Assembly: GCA_949297075.1 (NCBI GenBank) | Contig: CASFRX010000051.1 | Location: forward strand, 38,364 to 102,363 | DNA length: 64,000 nt | Direction: 5' to 3' | Origin: an uncultured Oscillospiraceae bacterium | GTDB taxonomy: Bacteria; Bacillota; Clostridia; Oscillospirales; Acutalibacteraceae | Shown here: positions 9,760 through 17,363 of the stretch, in pieces | Numbering within the stretch: position 1 is the stretch's first letter | How the letters are laid out: each line of letters opens with the position of its first letter | The notes under the pieces: model-generated | Database searches by the model: none | What the model was told of the DNA's origin: nothing | What the model saw: the letters and a program-made list of their open reading frames with translations, nothing else | Program-made: the position numbers and the translations under genes

Positions 9760-10469
9760 TGTTCTGCTCTCCTTTTCTTTAGTTCCCTCTCTGCCTGAGG
9801 CACTCTCAGATAAACCGGAAGCAAAGCTTCAGGCGGCATTAACTCGCCTGCGCCGTTTTGAGCCGCAAGAGCAACGCCCGATGCACGCTGAAAGCGGGAA
9901 AGAGGCGGAGCAAGGGAAATATTATTGTAAACAGTTTTCAAATAATTATAACACAGCTCTGCGCCGTCGCCAAGTAAAATTACATCTTTTTTTATGTCTT
10001 TCTTAATTTTTTCTATAATTTCGGGCAATTCCGACAGCATAACTGCCATATCTTCGCACAGACGAACTATTTTTTCGCCGCAATCGAACAGAGCCATATA
10101 CACCTGAGAACACCGTGCGTCCATAACACAGCAAGCTATGCAGCTGCCGCCGAGGAAATTATAAGCCATGCCCTCTAAAGTGGAAACGGCACAACATTCT
10201 TTGCCTGAAAAGGTTAAACCCTTTACAGCTGCAATGCCTATACGGATACCCGTAAACGAGCCCGGACCTTTTGCAACGGCTATGGCATCCATATCGTCAA
10301 GATTTAATTTTGCCGTTTCAAGGCAGGAACTAACCATAGGCAAAAGAGTTTGGGAATGAGTAAGACCTGTGCTGACATAAACCTCGCTAACTATTTTTCC
10401 GTCTTCCGTTACGGCAACGCTTGCGCTTGTTGCAGAGCTTTCAACAGCTAATATTTTCAAGTCTTTCAT
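9756..10469 (-). CDS. tsaB: tRNA threonylcarbamoyladenosine biosynthesis protein TsaB
   Basis: Partner of TsaD and TsaE in forming t6A37 in ANN-decoding tRNAs. It is an ASKHA-fold protein recognised by KILAVESSATSASVAV, LTHSQTLLPM and KGPGSFTGIRIG. The ATG at 10469 lies directly against a GAGGGG ribosome site; the in-frame TTG at 10460 has better spacing (nine bases) and gives the family-typical MKILA start, so it may be the true start. It overlaps the end of tsaE by 29 bases. tsaD and rimI, which often follow tsaB, are not here; rpiB takes their place. Confidence 0.92.
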   Translation of the reverse strand: MKDLKILAVESSATSASVAVTEDGKIVSEVYVSTGLTHSQTLLPMVSSCLETAKLNLDDMDAIAVAKGPGSFTGIRIGIAAVKGLTFSGKECCAVSTLEGMAYNFLGGSCIACCVMDARCSQVYMALFDCGEKIVRLCEDMAVMLSELPEIIEKIKKDIKKDVILLGDGAELCYNYLKTVYNNISLAPPLSRFQRASGVALAAQNGAGELMPPEALLPVYLRVPQAERELKKRRAEQ

Positions 10470-10887
10470 CCCCCTCTATTTCAAAAATTCTATCCGTCTC
10501 GTTTTCACCCTTTGATATGTTGACAAAAAACGAATTTTCGGGCAAAACATTTTCTATATTCTCGCTCCATTCGATTGCCAAAACCGCATCGTCTTCCAAA
10601 TACTCAAAGAAGCCTGTGGTGCAAAGGTCGTCCCAACCGTCAATACGGTACATATCGAAATGGCAGAGCATGGGCGAGCCCTGATAAACATTGACTATGG
10701 CAAAGGTGGGACTGCTGACATGAGCGGAAAGCCCCAAGCCCTCTGCAAGCCCCCGTGTGAAAGCAGTTTTGCCCATGCCCAGACCGCCGAAAAACGCAAC
10801 AACATCACCCCGATGCAAAACCGCACCGAGATTTTTACCTAAAGCATGTGTTTGTGACGGATTTTTACTTAAAAATACCTTTTTCAT
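10441..10887 (-). CDS. tsaE: tRNA threonylcarbamoyladenosine biosynthesis ATPase TsaE
   Basis: P-loop ATPase that cycles the TsaB-TsaD complex during t6A formation. Walker A is GGLGMGKTAFTRGLAEGLG, followed by the typical SSPTFAIVNVY switch region and FDMYRI, and AIEWSENI near the end. 148 residues is normal. The ATG is preceded by AGAGGTAG. It is the first gene of the long minus-strand run and lies just after a recognisable promoter. Confidence 0.95.
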   Translation of the reverse strand: MKKVFLSKNPSQTHALGKNLGAVLHRGDVVAFFGGLGMGKTAFTRGLAEGLGLSAHVSSPTFAIVNVYQGSPMLCHFDMYRIDGWDDLCTTGFFEYLEDDAVLAIEWSENIENVLPENSFFVNISKGENETDRIFEIEGDERLENISC

Positions 10888-10910
10888 CTAAAACTACCTC
10901 TGTTTTGAAG

Positions 10911-10939
10911 AGTATACCATAAAAATCAAAAGATATAAA
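10911..10939 (-). promoter_or_regulatory. Promoter of the tsaE-to-parC operon
   Basis: On the minus strand a TTTATA -35 box (10934-10939) and a TATACT -10 box (10911-10916) are separated by 17 bases, about 25 bases upstream of the tsaE start. This is a vegetative-type (sigma-A) match made by eye. Confidence 0.6.
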
Positions 10940-10947
10940 GTATTTAC

Positions 10948-10976
10948 TTGTATTTTTTTTTGCGCTGTAATATAAT
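10948..10976 (+). promoter_or_regulatory. Promoter of the rodA-like gene
   Basis: TTGTAT (10948-10953), 17-base spacer, TATAAT (10971-10976). It overlaps the divergent tsaE promoter region, so the two genes share a compact intergenic control segment. Confidence 0.6.
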
Positions 10977-11030
10977 ATAAACAATATTTTTGCAGTGCTT
11001 AAATTATTGTTTACTTTGCGAGGTGAAGCT

Positions 11031-12203
11031 GTGAACTCAATTAAAAATTTTCTGAAAGAAACCGATATATATTTGACTGTACTGTGCCTAATTGCTTCGA
11101 TTTCTGGTGTTATTGCTGTTTACAGTGCGACTATCTGCGACCTTGACCCCGGTGAGAAAATATCCCGTGACACAATAGTTATGATAGCGGCAGTTGCTCT
11201 CGGCTTCATATGCTGTATGATTATAAGCATCATAGATTACGAATTAGTGCTGAAGCTCTGGCCCGTTGTTGCGGTTGTTGCCGTTGCGCTGATGTTAGCC
11301 CTGTTTATTTGGGGCACAGGCCCCAAAGAGAGAAGCGATGTTAAGACATGGCTTCCCTTTTCAATCGGCGGCTTCAGCATATACTTTCAGCCGTCGGAGC
11401 TTTTGAAAATCGCTTTTATTATCACATTCTCAGTTCACATTGAGCTTGTGAGCGATAAAATCGACAAAATTCTTCATGTTATCCTGCTCTGCGTTCACGG
11501 CGCAATCCCAACTCTGCTCGTTGTTGTAACCGGCGACATGGGCTCAGCTCTTGTTTTCATTATGATTTTTGCGGTTATGCTGTTCATGGCCGGTGTAAAG
11601 CTCAGGTACTTTGCAATCGCAATAGCAACTGTTGTAGCTGCTCTTCCCCTTGTATGGGTCAAAGTTTTCAGCGATATTCAGCGAAACCGCTTTTTGGCTC
11701 TGTTTTATCCCGAATCCTACTCGGATATTATCTACCAACAGCTGCAGGCAAAAAATGCAATCGGCTCAGGTCAGCTGACGGGACAAGGCTTATTCAAAGG
11801 CCCTTACACCCAAAACAATGTTGTTCCCGAAGCACAGAACGATATGATTCTCAGCGTGTTCGGCGAGGAGCTTGGCTTTTTAGGCTGCCTTGCGGTTATG
11901 GTGCTGTTCATGCTCCTGGTTTTCAGAATAATTAAGGTTGCGCAGATGGCAAACGACGCCCCCGGCAAAATGATGTGCATAGGCGTTGCCGCAATGATAG
12001 GCTCTCAGGTTGTTGTCAATGTCGGTATGTGCCTGATGCTGTTACCCTGTATCGGTATCACCCTCCCGTTTATGAGTGCCGGCGGTTCATCAAACCTTTG
12101 CATTTACCTTGCAATGGGCATGGTGTTCAGCGTCTACCGCTACAACAAAGAGAGTGCGCCTGTTAATTTCAGAGTTATGAATGTCCGAACACCGTATATC
12201 TAA
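11031..12203 (+). CDS. rodA: SEDS peptidoglycan glycosyltransferase, RodA/FtsW family
   Basis: Integral membrane polymerase of peptidoglycan glycan strands, working with a class B penicillin-binding protein. About ten hydrophobic segments run through the protein. The extracellular motif NDMILSVFGEELG carries the conserved Asp and Glu-Glu, and the C-terminal signature is LPCIGITLPFMSAGGSSNL. The RodA rather than FtsW assignment rests on the NVGMCLMLLPCIGI stretch and is tentative. I chose the GTG at 11031 (390 residues) because GAGGTGA lies just upstream; the open frame extends to a GTG at 10995 that has no ribosome site. It is a single-gene unit closed by a strong terminator. Confidence 0.88.
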   Translation: MNSIKNFLKETDIYLTVLCLIASISGVIAVYSATICDLDPGEKISRDTIVMIAAVALGFICCMIISIIDYELVLKLWPVVAVVAVALMLALFIWGTGPKERSDVKTWLPFSIGGFSIYFQPSELLKIAFIITFSVHIELVSDKIDKILHVILLCVHGAIPTLLVVVTGDMGSALVFIMIFAVMLFMAGVKLRYFAIAIATVVAALPLVWVKVFSDIQRNRFLALFYPESYSDIIYQQLQAKNAIGSGQLTGQGLFKGPYTQNNVVPEAQNDMILSVFGEELGFLGCLAVMVLFMLLVFRIIKVAQMANDAPGKMMCIGVAAMIGSQVVVNVGMCLMLLPCIGITLPFMSAGGSSNLCIYLAMGMVFSVYRYNKESAPVNFRVMNVRTPYI

Positions 12204-12216
12204 ACCCACACCATAA

Positions 12217-12262
12217 AAAGTGTCATTCTCCCAAAGCATGAAGAATGACACTTTATTTTTAT
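12217..12262. terminator. Bidirectional terminator between rodA-like gene and dinB
   Basis: A 13-bp perfect inverted repeat (12217-12229 with 12242-12254, arm AAAGTGTCATTCT) with a 12-base loop is followed by a T-rich run on both strands. It separates two convergent genes. Confidence 0.9.
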
Positions 12263-12268
12263 TAGATC

Positions 12269-13495
12269 TTAACTGACTATTTTACCGAAAGATGAATACA
12301 TGCCTAAAGCTTCGCCCTCTAACTGTCGGCAGCGTATGACGGATTCTCTGCCGAAACGGGAACGGATATTTTCGATTTCCGTTTCTATTTTTTCCAGCCT
12401 TTCAAGCCTTTCGTAATCCTGTCCTAAACTCAGCTGTATACACTCATTCTCCGAAGTAAGCTCGCAGGCTCTTATTCCGATTGAGCGCAAAGGCGCATTA
12501 TCGAGCCACACTTCTTTTATAAGCTCTGCCCCTGTTTTAAAGAGCAATTCCGTCAGGCGTATGGGCTCGGATAATTTGCGCTGATGCTCGGTTATATTCA
12601 GGTTAGTATCCCTTATATGCACCTGCACAACGCCTGCAAGGGCATGATTCTCACGCAGAGAATGGGAAACACGGTCGCAAAGCTTCAAAAGAACCAAAAG
12701 CATATCGTTTTGGGTGCATAAATTACGGGGAGGAGTTGTGCTTCTGCCTATGCTTTTAGGCGGCGGCGCAAACTGAGAGCTGATAACAGGCGAATTATCA
12801 AGCCCTGAGGCAAACCGCCAAAGGGTTTCGCCGCCCTTTCCCAGCACCATACGCAAGGTTTCGGGCTTAGTTGCAGCTATATCCCCTATGGTCATAAGCC
12901 CAAGCCGCCTCAGGCTCTGCTTTGTAGCTCTCCCAACCCCCAACATTTCGCCTGCATCCAGGGGCCAGACTATCTCCCTGAAATGCTCTTTATCAATTAC
13001 GGTTACGGCGTCCGGCTTTTTATAATCACTGCCAAGCTTTGCAAAAATCTTATTGAAGCTCACTCCCACGGAAACGGTCAGACCTGTTTCTTTTTTTACA
13101 TTCTCCCGTATTTCGTTTGCCATTTTTTCTCCGCTGCCGAAAAGCATGGTGCTACCTGTTACATCGAGCCAACATTCATCAATTCCGAAAGGCTCAATAA
13201 CATCCGTATACTTCTCATAAATTTCTCGGACTATGTTTGAATAGTAATTATATTTTTCATAGTGAGGCGGCAGCAACACAAGGTCGGGACATTTTTGCTT
13301 AGCCTGCCAAACGGCTTCCGCTGTCTTTACACCGAACTTTTTTGCCGCTTCGTTTTTAGCGAGAATTATACCGTGGCGCTTTTCCACACTGCCTGCAACT
13401 GCAACAGGCTTGCCTTTTAAATCCTCCCGTCCCAAGCACTCTACCGAAGCAAAAAAATTATTCAAATCGCAATGGAGTATTAGCCGTTGTGCCAT
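12269..13495 (-). CDS. dinB: DNA polymerase IV (Y-family translesion polymerase)
   Basis: Error-prone Y-family polymerase that bypasses lesions. The catalytic palm shows LHCDLNNFFASVE near the start and the FGIDECWLDVTGS motif with the acidic pair, followed by the helix-hairpin-helix region (EMLGVGRATKQSLRRLGL) and a little-finger domain. The ATG at 13495 (408 residues) has an AGGCGGTGA site; a GTG three codons upstream overlaps that site. Its promoter carries a perfect LexA box, so it should be SOS induced. Confidence 0.95.
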   Translation of the reverse strand: MAQRLILHCDLNNFFASVECLGREDLKGKPVAVAGSVEKRHGIILAKNEAAKKFGVKTAEAVWQAKQKCPDLVLLPPHYEKYNYYSNIVREIYEKYTDVIEPFGIDECWLDVTGSTMLFGSGEKMANEIRENVKKETGLTVSVGVSFNKIFAKLGSDYKKPDAVTVIDKEHFREIVWPLDAGEMLGVGRATKQSLRRLGLMTIGDIAATKPETLRMVLGKGGETLWRFASGLDNSPVISSQFAPPPKSIGRSTTPPRNLCTQNDMLLVLLKLCDRVSHSLRENHALAGVVQVHIRDTNLNITEHQRKLSEPIRLTELLFKTGAELIKEVWLDNAPLRSIGIRACELTSENECIQLSLGQDYERLERLEKIETEIENIRSRFGRESVIRCRQLEGEALGMYSSFGKIVS

Positions 13496-13520
13496 AGTAT
13501 TCACCGCCTTTTGTCTCTAC

Positions 13521-13534
13521 CGAACATTTGTTCG
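13521..13534. promoter_or_regulatory. LexA (SOS) operator of dinB
   Basis: CGAACATTTGTTCG matches the Firmicute LexA box CGAACNNNNGTTCG exactly and has perfect dyad arms. It lies six bases downstream of the dinB -10 box, over the expected transcription start, so bound LexA would block initiation. Confidence 0.9.
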
Positions 13535-13540
13535 TTTATG

Positions 13541-13569
13541 ATAATACCACAATTTATTAAGCTTGTAAA
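13541..13569 (-). promoter_or_regulatory. dinB promoter
   Basis: Minus-strand TTTACA (13564-13569), 17-base spacer, TATTAT (13541-13546), directly upstream of the LexA operator. Confidence 0.75.
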
Positions 13570-13596
13570 GAGGCAATAAAAGAAAAATTGTGCCAT

Positions 13597-13625
13597 TTGA
13601 CTTTTTTTACGCCTTATTATATAAT
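13597..13625 (+). promoter_or_regulatory. Promoter of the glycosyltransferase pair
   Basis: TTGACT (13597-13602), 17-base spacer, TATAAT (13620-13625), about 40 bases before the first glycosyltransferase start. Confidence 0.75.
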
Positions 13626-13666
13626 TTAAAGGAATCAAAAAGTGTCAAAAAAAGAGAGATGGGACA

Positions 13667-14704
13667 ATGTACAAGGTTGGCATTTGCGGCCATTTTGGCT
13701 TCGGCAAAGAGCTTGTCAACGGCCAGACAGACAAAACCAACGCAGTTTACAATGCGCTTGAAAAAGCCCTTGGCGGTGAACAGATTAAAACTCTCGACAC
13801 CTGCGGATGGCAAAAGAACCCTGCCAAAATGTTTTTAGGCTGCCGAAAGCTGCTCAAAGACTGCGAAAATGTGATAATGATGCCCTCCCGCGGCGGATTT
13901 AAGATTTTCCCTGCTGTTTTTGAAGCTTTGAACGCAGGGCTTAACAGACGGCTGCACTATGTTGTTGTAGGCGGATGGCTTGCGGACAGGCTTCAAGAAA
14001 ACCCAAAGCTTATTCCGCCGATTAAAAGGCTTGACCGAGTTTTTGTTGAGCTTGAGCCAATGCGTGAGGCTTTAATAAAATTAGGCGTTGAAAATGCGGT
14101 TTATATGCCTAATTTCAGGGAAACAAATGCTCTTAATCCCGATGAACTTGTTTACGGTAATGAGCCATATAGGCTCTGCACATTCTCCCGTATTATGCAG
14201 GACAAAGGCATTGAAGAAGCCATTGAAGCAGTACGCAATGCCAACAAATACTTTGGTCGAACGGTTTACAGCCTTGATATTTACGGCAAAATTGAGCCTG
14301 AATACCAAGAAAAATTCGAGAAATTATGTAAAGGTTTTGAGCCTTACATCAGCTACAAAGGATTTATAAACACAAATAACAGCACAGATGAGCTCAAAAG
14401 CTGTTTTGCTCTGCTTTTTCCCACAGTTTGCGAGGGTGAAGGCTTTGCAGGAACAATAGTTGACGCTTTTGCGGCAGGCATACCCGTAATTGCAACAGAT
14501 TGGCACTACAACGATTATATAATCTGCAACGGTATTGACGGAATTGTTTACGACCCCGAAAGAAAAGAACTGCTGACCGAAATTTTAATTAAGTCAGCCG
14601 AAAATCCCCATATGCTGAACAAAATGAAGCCTGCCTGCCTTGAGAGAGCGGCACATTTTGAAGCAGACACTGCTGTAAAAACTTTACTAAATGAATTGCG
14701 GTGA
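13667..14704 (+). CDS. Glycosyltransferase, GT-B fold (family 4-like)
   Basis: Predicted retaining glycosyltransferase that uses a nucleotide-sugar donor; no acceptor can be inferred. The 345-residue protein has an N-terminal glycine-rich segment (GICGHFGFGKELVNGQTDKT) and a C-terminal GT4-type donor site with SRIMQDKGIEEAIEAV, LFPTVCEGEGFAGTIVDAFAAGIPVIATDW and the E-x7-E spacing typical of the family. There is no signal peptide or transmembrane segment, so it acts in the cytoplasm. It is followed after four bases by a second glycosyltransferase, pointing to a shared glycan or capsule/teichoic-type polymer, but no polymerase, flippase or priming enzyme lies nearby. Confidence 0.8.
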   Translation: MYKVGICGHFGFGKELVNGQTDKTNAVYNALEKALGGEQIKTLDTCGWQKNPAKMFLGCRKLLKDCENVIMMPSRGGFKIFPAVFEALNAGLNRRLHYVVVGGWLADRLQENPKLIPPIKRLDRVFVELEPMREALIKLGVENAVYMPNFRETNALNPDELVYGNEPYRLCTFSRIMQDKGIEEAIEAVRNANKYFGRTVYSLDIYGKIEPEYQEKFEKLCKGFEPYISYKGFINTNNSTDELKSCFALLFPTVCEGEGFAGTIVDAFAAGIPVIATDWHYNDYIICNGIDGIVYDPERKELLTEILIKSAENPHMLNKMKPACLERAAHFEADTAVKTLLNELR

Positions 14705-14708
14705 AAAA

Positions 14709-15842
14709 ATGAACACTAAGAGGTTGCTTTGCTGCATGAGCAGCATGAACGCAGGCGGCGCAGAAACATTCCTTATGAAGCAATACCGCCTTATAGACAG
14801 AGAAAAATATCAGCTTGATTTCTGCGTAAATGTGCAGGAGCGAGGCTTTTATGACGATGAAATTGAAGCCTTAGGCGGCAAAATATACCGCATCGCCCCA
14901 AAATCGCAGAATTTCAAAAAGTCTCTTAAGGATCTTGAAAATATAGTGAAAGAAAACGGATATGAAAATGTGCTGGTTTCTTCGGTTAAGCCGGGCACAG
15001 CCTTAGAACTGCTCGCTGCAAAAAGAGGTGGCGCAAAAAGGCTGATTTATCGCTCAAGCAACTCAAGCGTTGACGGCGGCTTCAAGCAAAAGCTTCTTCA
15101 CCACACAGTCGGCAGACTTGCGCACACCGTGCCTACTGTTAAAATCGCTCCCAGCGTTTTAGCCGCTGAATACTGCTTCGGAAAAGGCTGTGTAGCAAAG
15201 GGTAAAGCAAATATACTTTACAACGGCATTGATACATCATTTTACCGCTACAGTGATGAAAAAAGACAAAATACAAGAGCCGAATTAGGTTTAAGCGATG
15301 ATGAATTTGCCGTTATACACATCGGCAGGTTTGCAAAATCCAAAAACCACGGCTTTTTGCTTGAAATTTTTGCAGAAATCATTAAGCGAAACCCCAAAGC
15401 CAAATTATTTTTAATCGGTGCCGGAGAGCTTGAAGCAGAGATAAGAAAAAAAGCCGCAGAGCTTTCACTCAGCGATAAAATATTTTTTTTAGGGATACGA
15501 AAAGATGTGCCCAATCTGCTTGCGGCAGGCGATGTTTTTATTTTTCCATCGTTTTACGAGGGAATGCCCAACACCGTTATTGAAGCGCAGGCTCTTTCCC
15601 TTCATTGCGTTATTTCCGACACAATCACCCCCGATACGGATATAACGGGCTTAGTTGAATATCTGCCCCTCGGCAACCCTAAGCAATGGGCAGACGCCGC
15701 ACTCAAATATGCAGACGGATACCTGCGGCAGGATATGTCGGAAATCTACAAAGCCAAAAAGTATGATACCGAAAGCACCGCAGAGGAATTTATAAAATAC
15801 TGCTTTGGAGAAAGCAAAGAAAAAGTGTTATCCGCAGTCTGA
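14709..15842 (+). CDS. Glycosyltransferase family 4
   Basis: GT-B glycosyltransferase of 377 residues, with the characteristic N-terminal MNAGGAETFLMKQYR, a linker NGIDTSFYRY, and the donor-binding region IGRFAKSKNHGFLLEIF, FLGIRKDVPNLLAAGDVFIFPSFYEGMPNTVIEAQ. The product is closest in look to enzymes of surface polysaccharide synthesis. The ATG at 14709 follows a GCGGTGA site that overlaps the stop of the preceding glycosyltransferase, so the two are translated together. An upstream in-frame ATG at 14691 has no ribosome site. Confidence 0.88.
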   Translation: MNTKRLLCCMSSMNAGGAETFLMKQYRLIDREKYQLDFCVNVQERGFYDDEIEALGGKIYRIAPKSQNFKKSLKDLENIVKENGYENVLVSSVKPGTALELLAAKRGGAKRLIYRSSNSSVDGGFKQKLLHHTVGRLAHTVPTVKIAPSVLAAEYCFGKGCVAKGKANILYNGIDTSFYRYSDEKRQNTRAELGLSDDEFAVIHIGRFAKSKNHGFLLEIFAEIIKRNPKAKLFLIGAGELEAEIRKKAAELSLSDKIFFLGIRKDVPNLLAAGDVFIFPSFYEGMPNTVIEAQALSLHCVISDTITPDTDITGLVEYLPLGNPKQWADAALKYADGYLRQDMSEIYKAKKYDTESTAEEFIKYCFGESKEKVLSAV

Positions 15843-15860
15843 TATGGATAGCACTTTTTC
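15819..15860. terminator. Bidirectional terminator between glycosyltransferases and sigF
   Basis: Inverted repeat with 15-base arms (15819-15833 with 15846-15860, one G-T pair) whose A-rich and T-rich ends give a poly-U tail on either strand. It overlaps the last codons of the glycosyltransferase gene. Confidence 0.85.
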
Positions 15861-15863
15861 GCT

Positions 15864-16532
15864 TTATATCAAGCTTTTCCTTAAGCTTGCCAGTATTGCT
15901 TTTTCACGGCGTGAAACCTGCACCTGAGACATACCTAAAATTTTGGCAGTTTTGCTCTGTGTAAAGCCGCTGAAATACCTGAGTTCTATAAGCTTTCGGT
16001 CTTCTTCGGACAGAGTCCGCATAACCTGATGCAAGGCCAATTTATCGGCTATTTCCGTTTCCTCTGACTCAACAGGTATATCAAACTGAGCTGAACCGCT
16101 GCACTCCTCCGTTACAGTCAGAGAAACCGGAGGCATAGCGGCATTTAAAATATGCGCCGTTTCCTGAACATCAAGCCCCATAGCCGTTGCCAGCTCCTCG
16201 ATTGTGGGCTCACGGTCGTTTAGCTTGACCAATTTTTCACGCTCGGCAAGAGCAACTCTCGATTTTTCCTTTAACATTCTGCTGACCTTAACTGTGCCGC
16301 CATCCCTGAAAACTCGCCTGATTTCTCCCAAAATTACAGGAACGGCATAGGTTGAAAAAGCGAAGCCGCGCTCAGGCTCATAGCCGTCAGCCGCTTTGAC
16401 CAAACCCACACAACCTGCCTGAAATAAATCATCATATTCAACGCCCTTACCTCTGAACTTTCCGGCGCAGGCATGAACCAAACCCATATTTTCCGTTATA
16501 AGCTTTTCCCGTTCATCGGTTTTAGCAGTCAA
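15864..16532 (-). CDS. sigF: Forespore-specific RNA polymerase sigma factor SigF
   Basis: Sigma factor that starts the forespore gene programme after asymmetric division. Region 2 is visible (GLVHACAGKFRGKGVEYDDL, FQAGCVGLVKAADGYEPERG, FAFSTYAVPVILGEIRR), then region 3 (SRMLKEKSRVA) and a region 4 helix-turn-helix (FSGFTQSKTAKILGMSQVQVSRREK). 222 residues matches. The start is a TTG at 16532 with AAGGG about nine bases upstream, inside the end of spoIIAB (11-base overlap). Activity is held by SpoIIAB and released by SpoIIAA from the same operon. Confidence 0.95.
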   Translation of the reverse strand: MTAKTDEREKLITENMGLVHACAGKFRGKGVEYDDLFQAGCVGLVKAADGYEPERGFAFSTYAVPVILGEIRRVFRDGGTVKVSRMLKEKSRVALAEREKLVKLNDREPTIEELATAMGLDVQETAHILNAAMPPVSLTVTEECSGSAQFDIPVESEETEIADKLALHQVMRTLSEEDRKLIELRYFSGFTQSKTAKILGMSQVQVSRREKAILASLRKSLI

Positions 16533-16962
16533 AATCTTTGCCCTTTATGCGTTTATTAAGTGTCACCGTAGTGCCTTTGCCAAGGGTTGAGCGCACGGTA
16601 ACTTTATCGCAAAAGCTCTCCATGACCGCAAAACCAAGCCCTGCTCTTTCACCGCCAAGGCTTGAATAAAGCGGTTCCATCGCTTTTTTAACATCGGCAA
16701 TTCCGCAGCCTTTATCTCGGATTTTAATCCGCACAAGGCCGCCCTCATATATGCCTGCCCATATGTAGATATTGCCCACCCCCTCGGAATAGGCATGAAC
16801 AATACAGTTTGTAACAGCCTCGCTGACTGCTGTTTTAATATCGCACAGCTCTTCCACCGTAGGGTCAAGCTGAGCGGCAAAGCCCGAGGTCACAAGCCGT
16901 GCAAAGCCCTCGTTCGCCGAACGGCTGTCCATAGTCATGGTAAACTTATTTAAGACTTTCAT
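16522..16962 (-). CDS. spoIIAB: Anti-sigma F factor, serine kinase SpoIIAB
   Basis: GHKL kinase that binds SigF and phosphorylates SpoIIAA. The N-box AVSEAVTNCIVHAY, G1 box DKGCGI and G2 box ERAGLGFAVM are all present. 146 residues is standard. Its ATG overlaps the spoIIAA stop and its end overlaps sigF, the compact arrangement known for spoIIA operons. Confidence 0.95.
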   Translation of the reverse strand: MKVLNKFTMTMDSRSANEGFARLVTSGFAAQLDPTVEELCDIKTAVSEAVTNCIVHAYSEGVGNIYIWAGIYEGGLVRIKIRDKGCGIADVKKAMEPLYSSLGGERAGLGFAVMESFCDKVTVRSTLGKGTTVTLNKRIKGKDFDC

Positions 16963-17279
16963 TTTTTTGCCCCCGTCATCTGTATTTTTGCAATTTTTTC
17001 CAGACCTGACATTTTCATTATTTTATAACACCACGCAGATAAATTAACAACTTCAAGCCTGCCGCCGTGGGCGCTGACATTGCGATAACGGCCCATTACA
17101 AGACCTACGCCGGAGCTATCCATAAAAGTTACTCCGCTGAAATCCAGCACAAGAAGCTGTGGCAGCAGCTTGTCCGTTTCTTCATCAATTTCTTTTCTTA
17201 TTCCTGCGGCTGTGTGGTGGTCAATTTCTCCCCTGAGAAAAACCGTCATACACTTGCCGTAGGTTGATATTTCAACCAT
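16959..17279 (-). CDS. spoIIAA: Anti-sigma F factor antagonist SpoIIAA
   Basis: STAS-domain protein; in its unphosphorylated form it displaces SigF from SpoIIAB. The phosphorylatable serine lies in the VTFMDSSGVGLVMGRY motif. I chose the ATG at 17279 (106 residues), which has AAAGGAGG upstream; a longer frame to 17312 would start inside the preceding terminator. First gene of the spoIIA operon. In other spore formers the operon is driven by SigH; I could not find a convincing SigH site in the short space before it. Confidence 0.93.
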   Translation of the reverse strand: MVEISTYGKCMTVFLRGEIDHHTAAGIRKEIDEETDKLLPQLLVLDFSGVTFMDSSGVGLVMGRYRNVSAHGGRLEVVNLSAWCYKIMKMSGLEKIAKIQMTGAKK

Positions 17280-17310
17280 GCTTTCAGTATCCTCCTTTGT
17301 GATAAAAAAC

Positions 17311-17346
17311 AAAAACCTCTGTCCTGTTTAGGATAGAGGTTTTTTG
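17311..17346. terminator. Terminator between folC and spoIIAA
   Basis: Stem of roughly 12 bp (AAAACCTCTATCCT pairing with AGGACAGAGGTTTT on the minus strand, one mismatch), short loop and a T-rich tail on both strands. It ends folC transcription immediately before the spoIIA operon. Confidence 0.85.
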
Positions 17347-17363
17347 ATAAAAACTATGTCATT

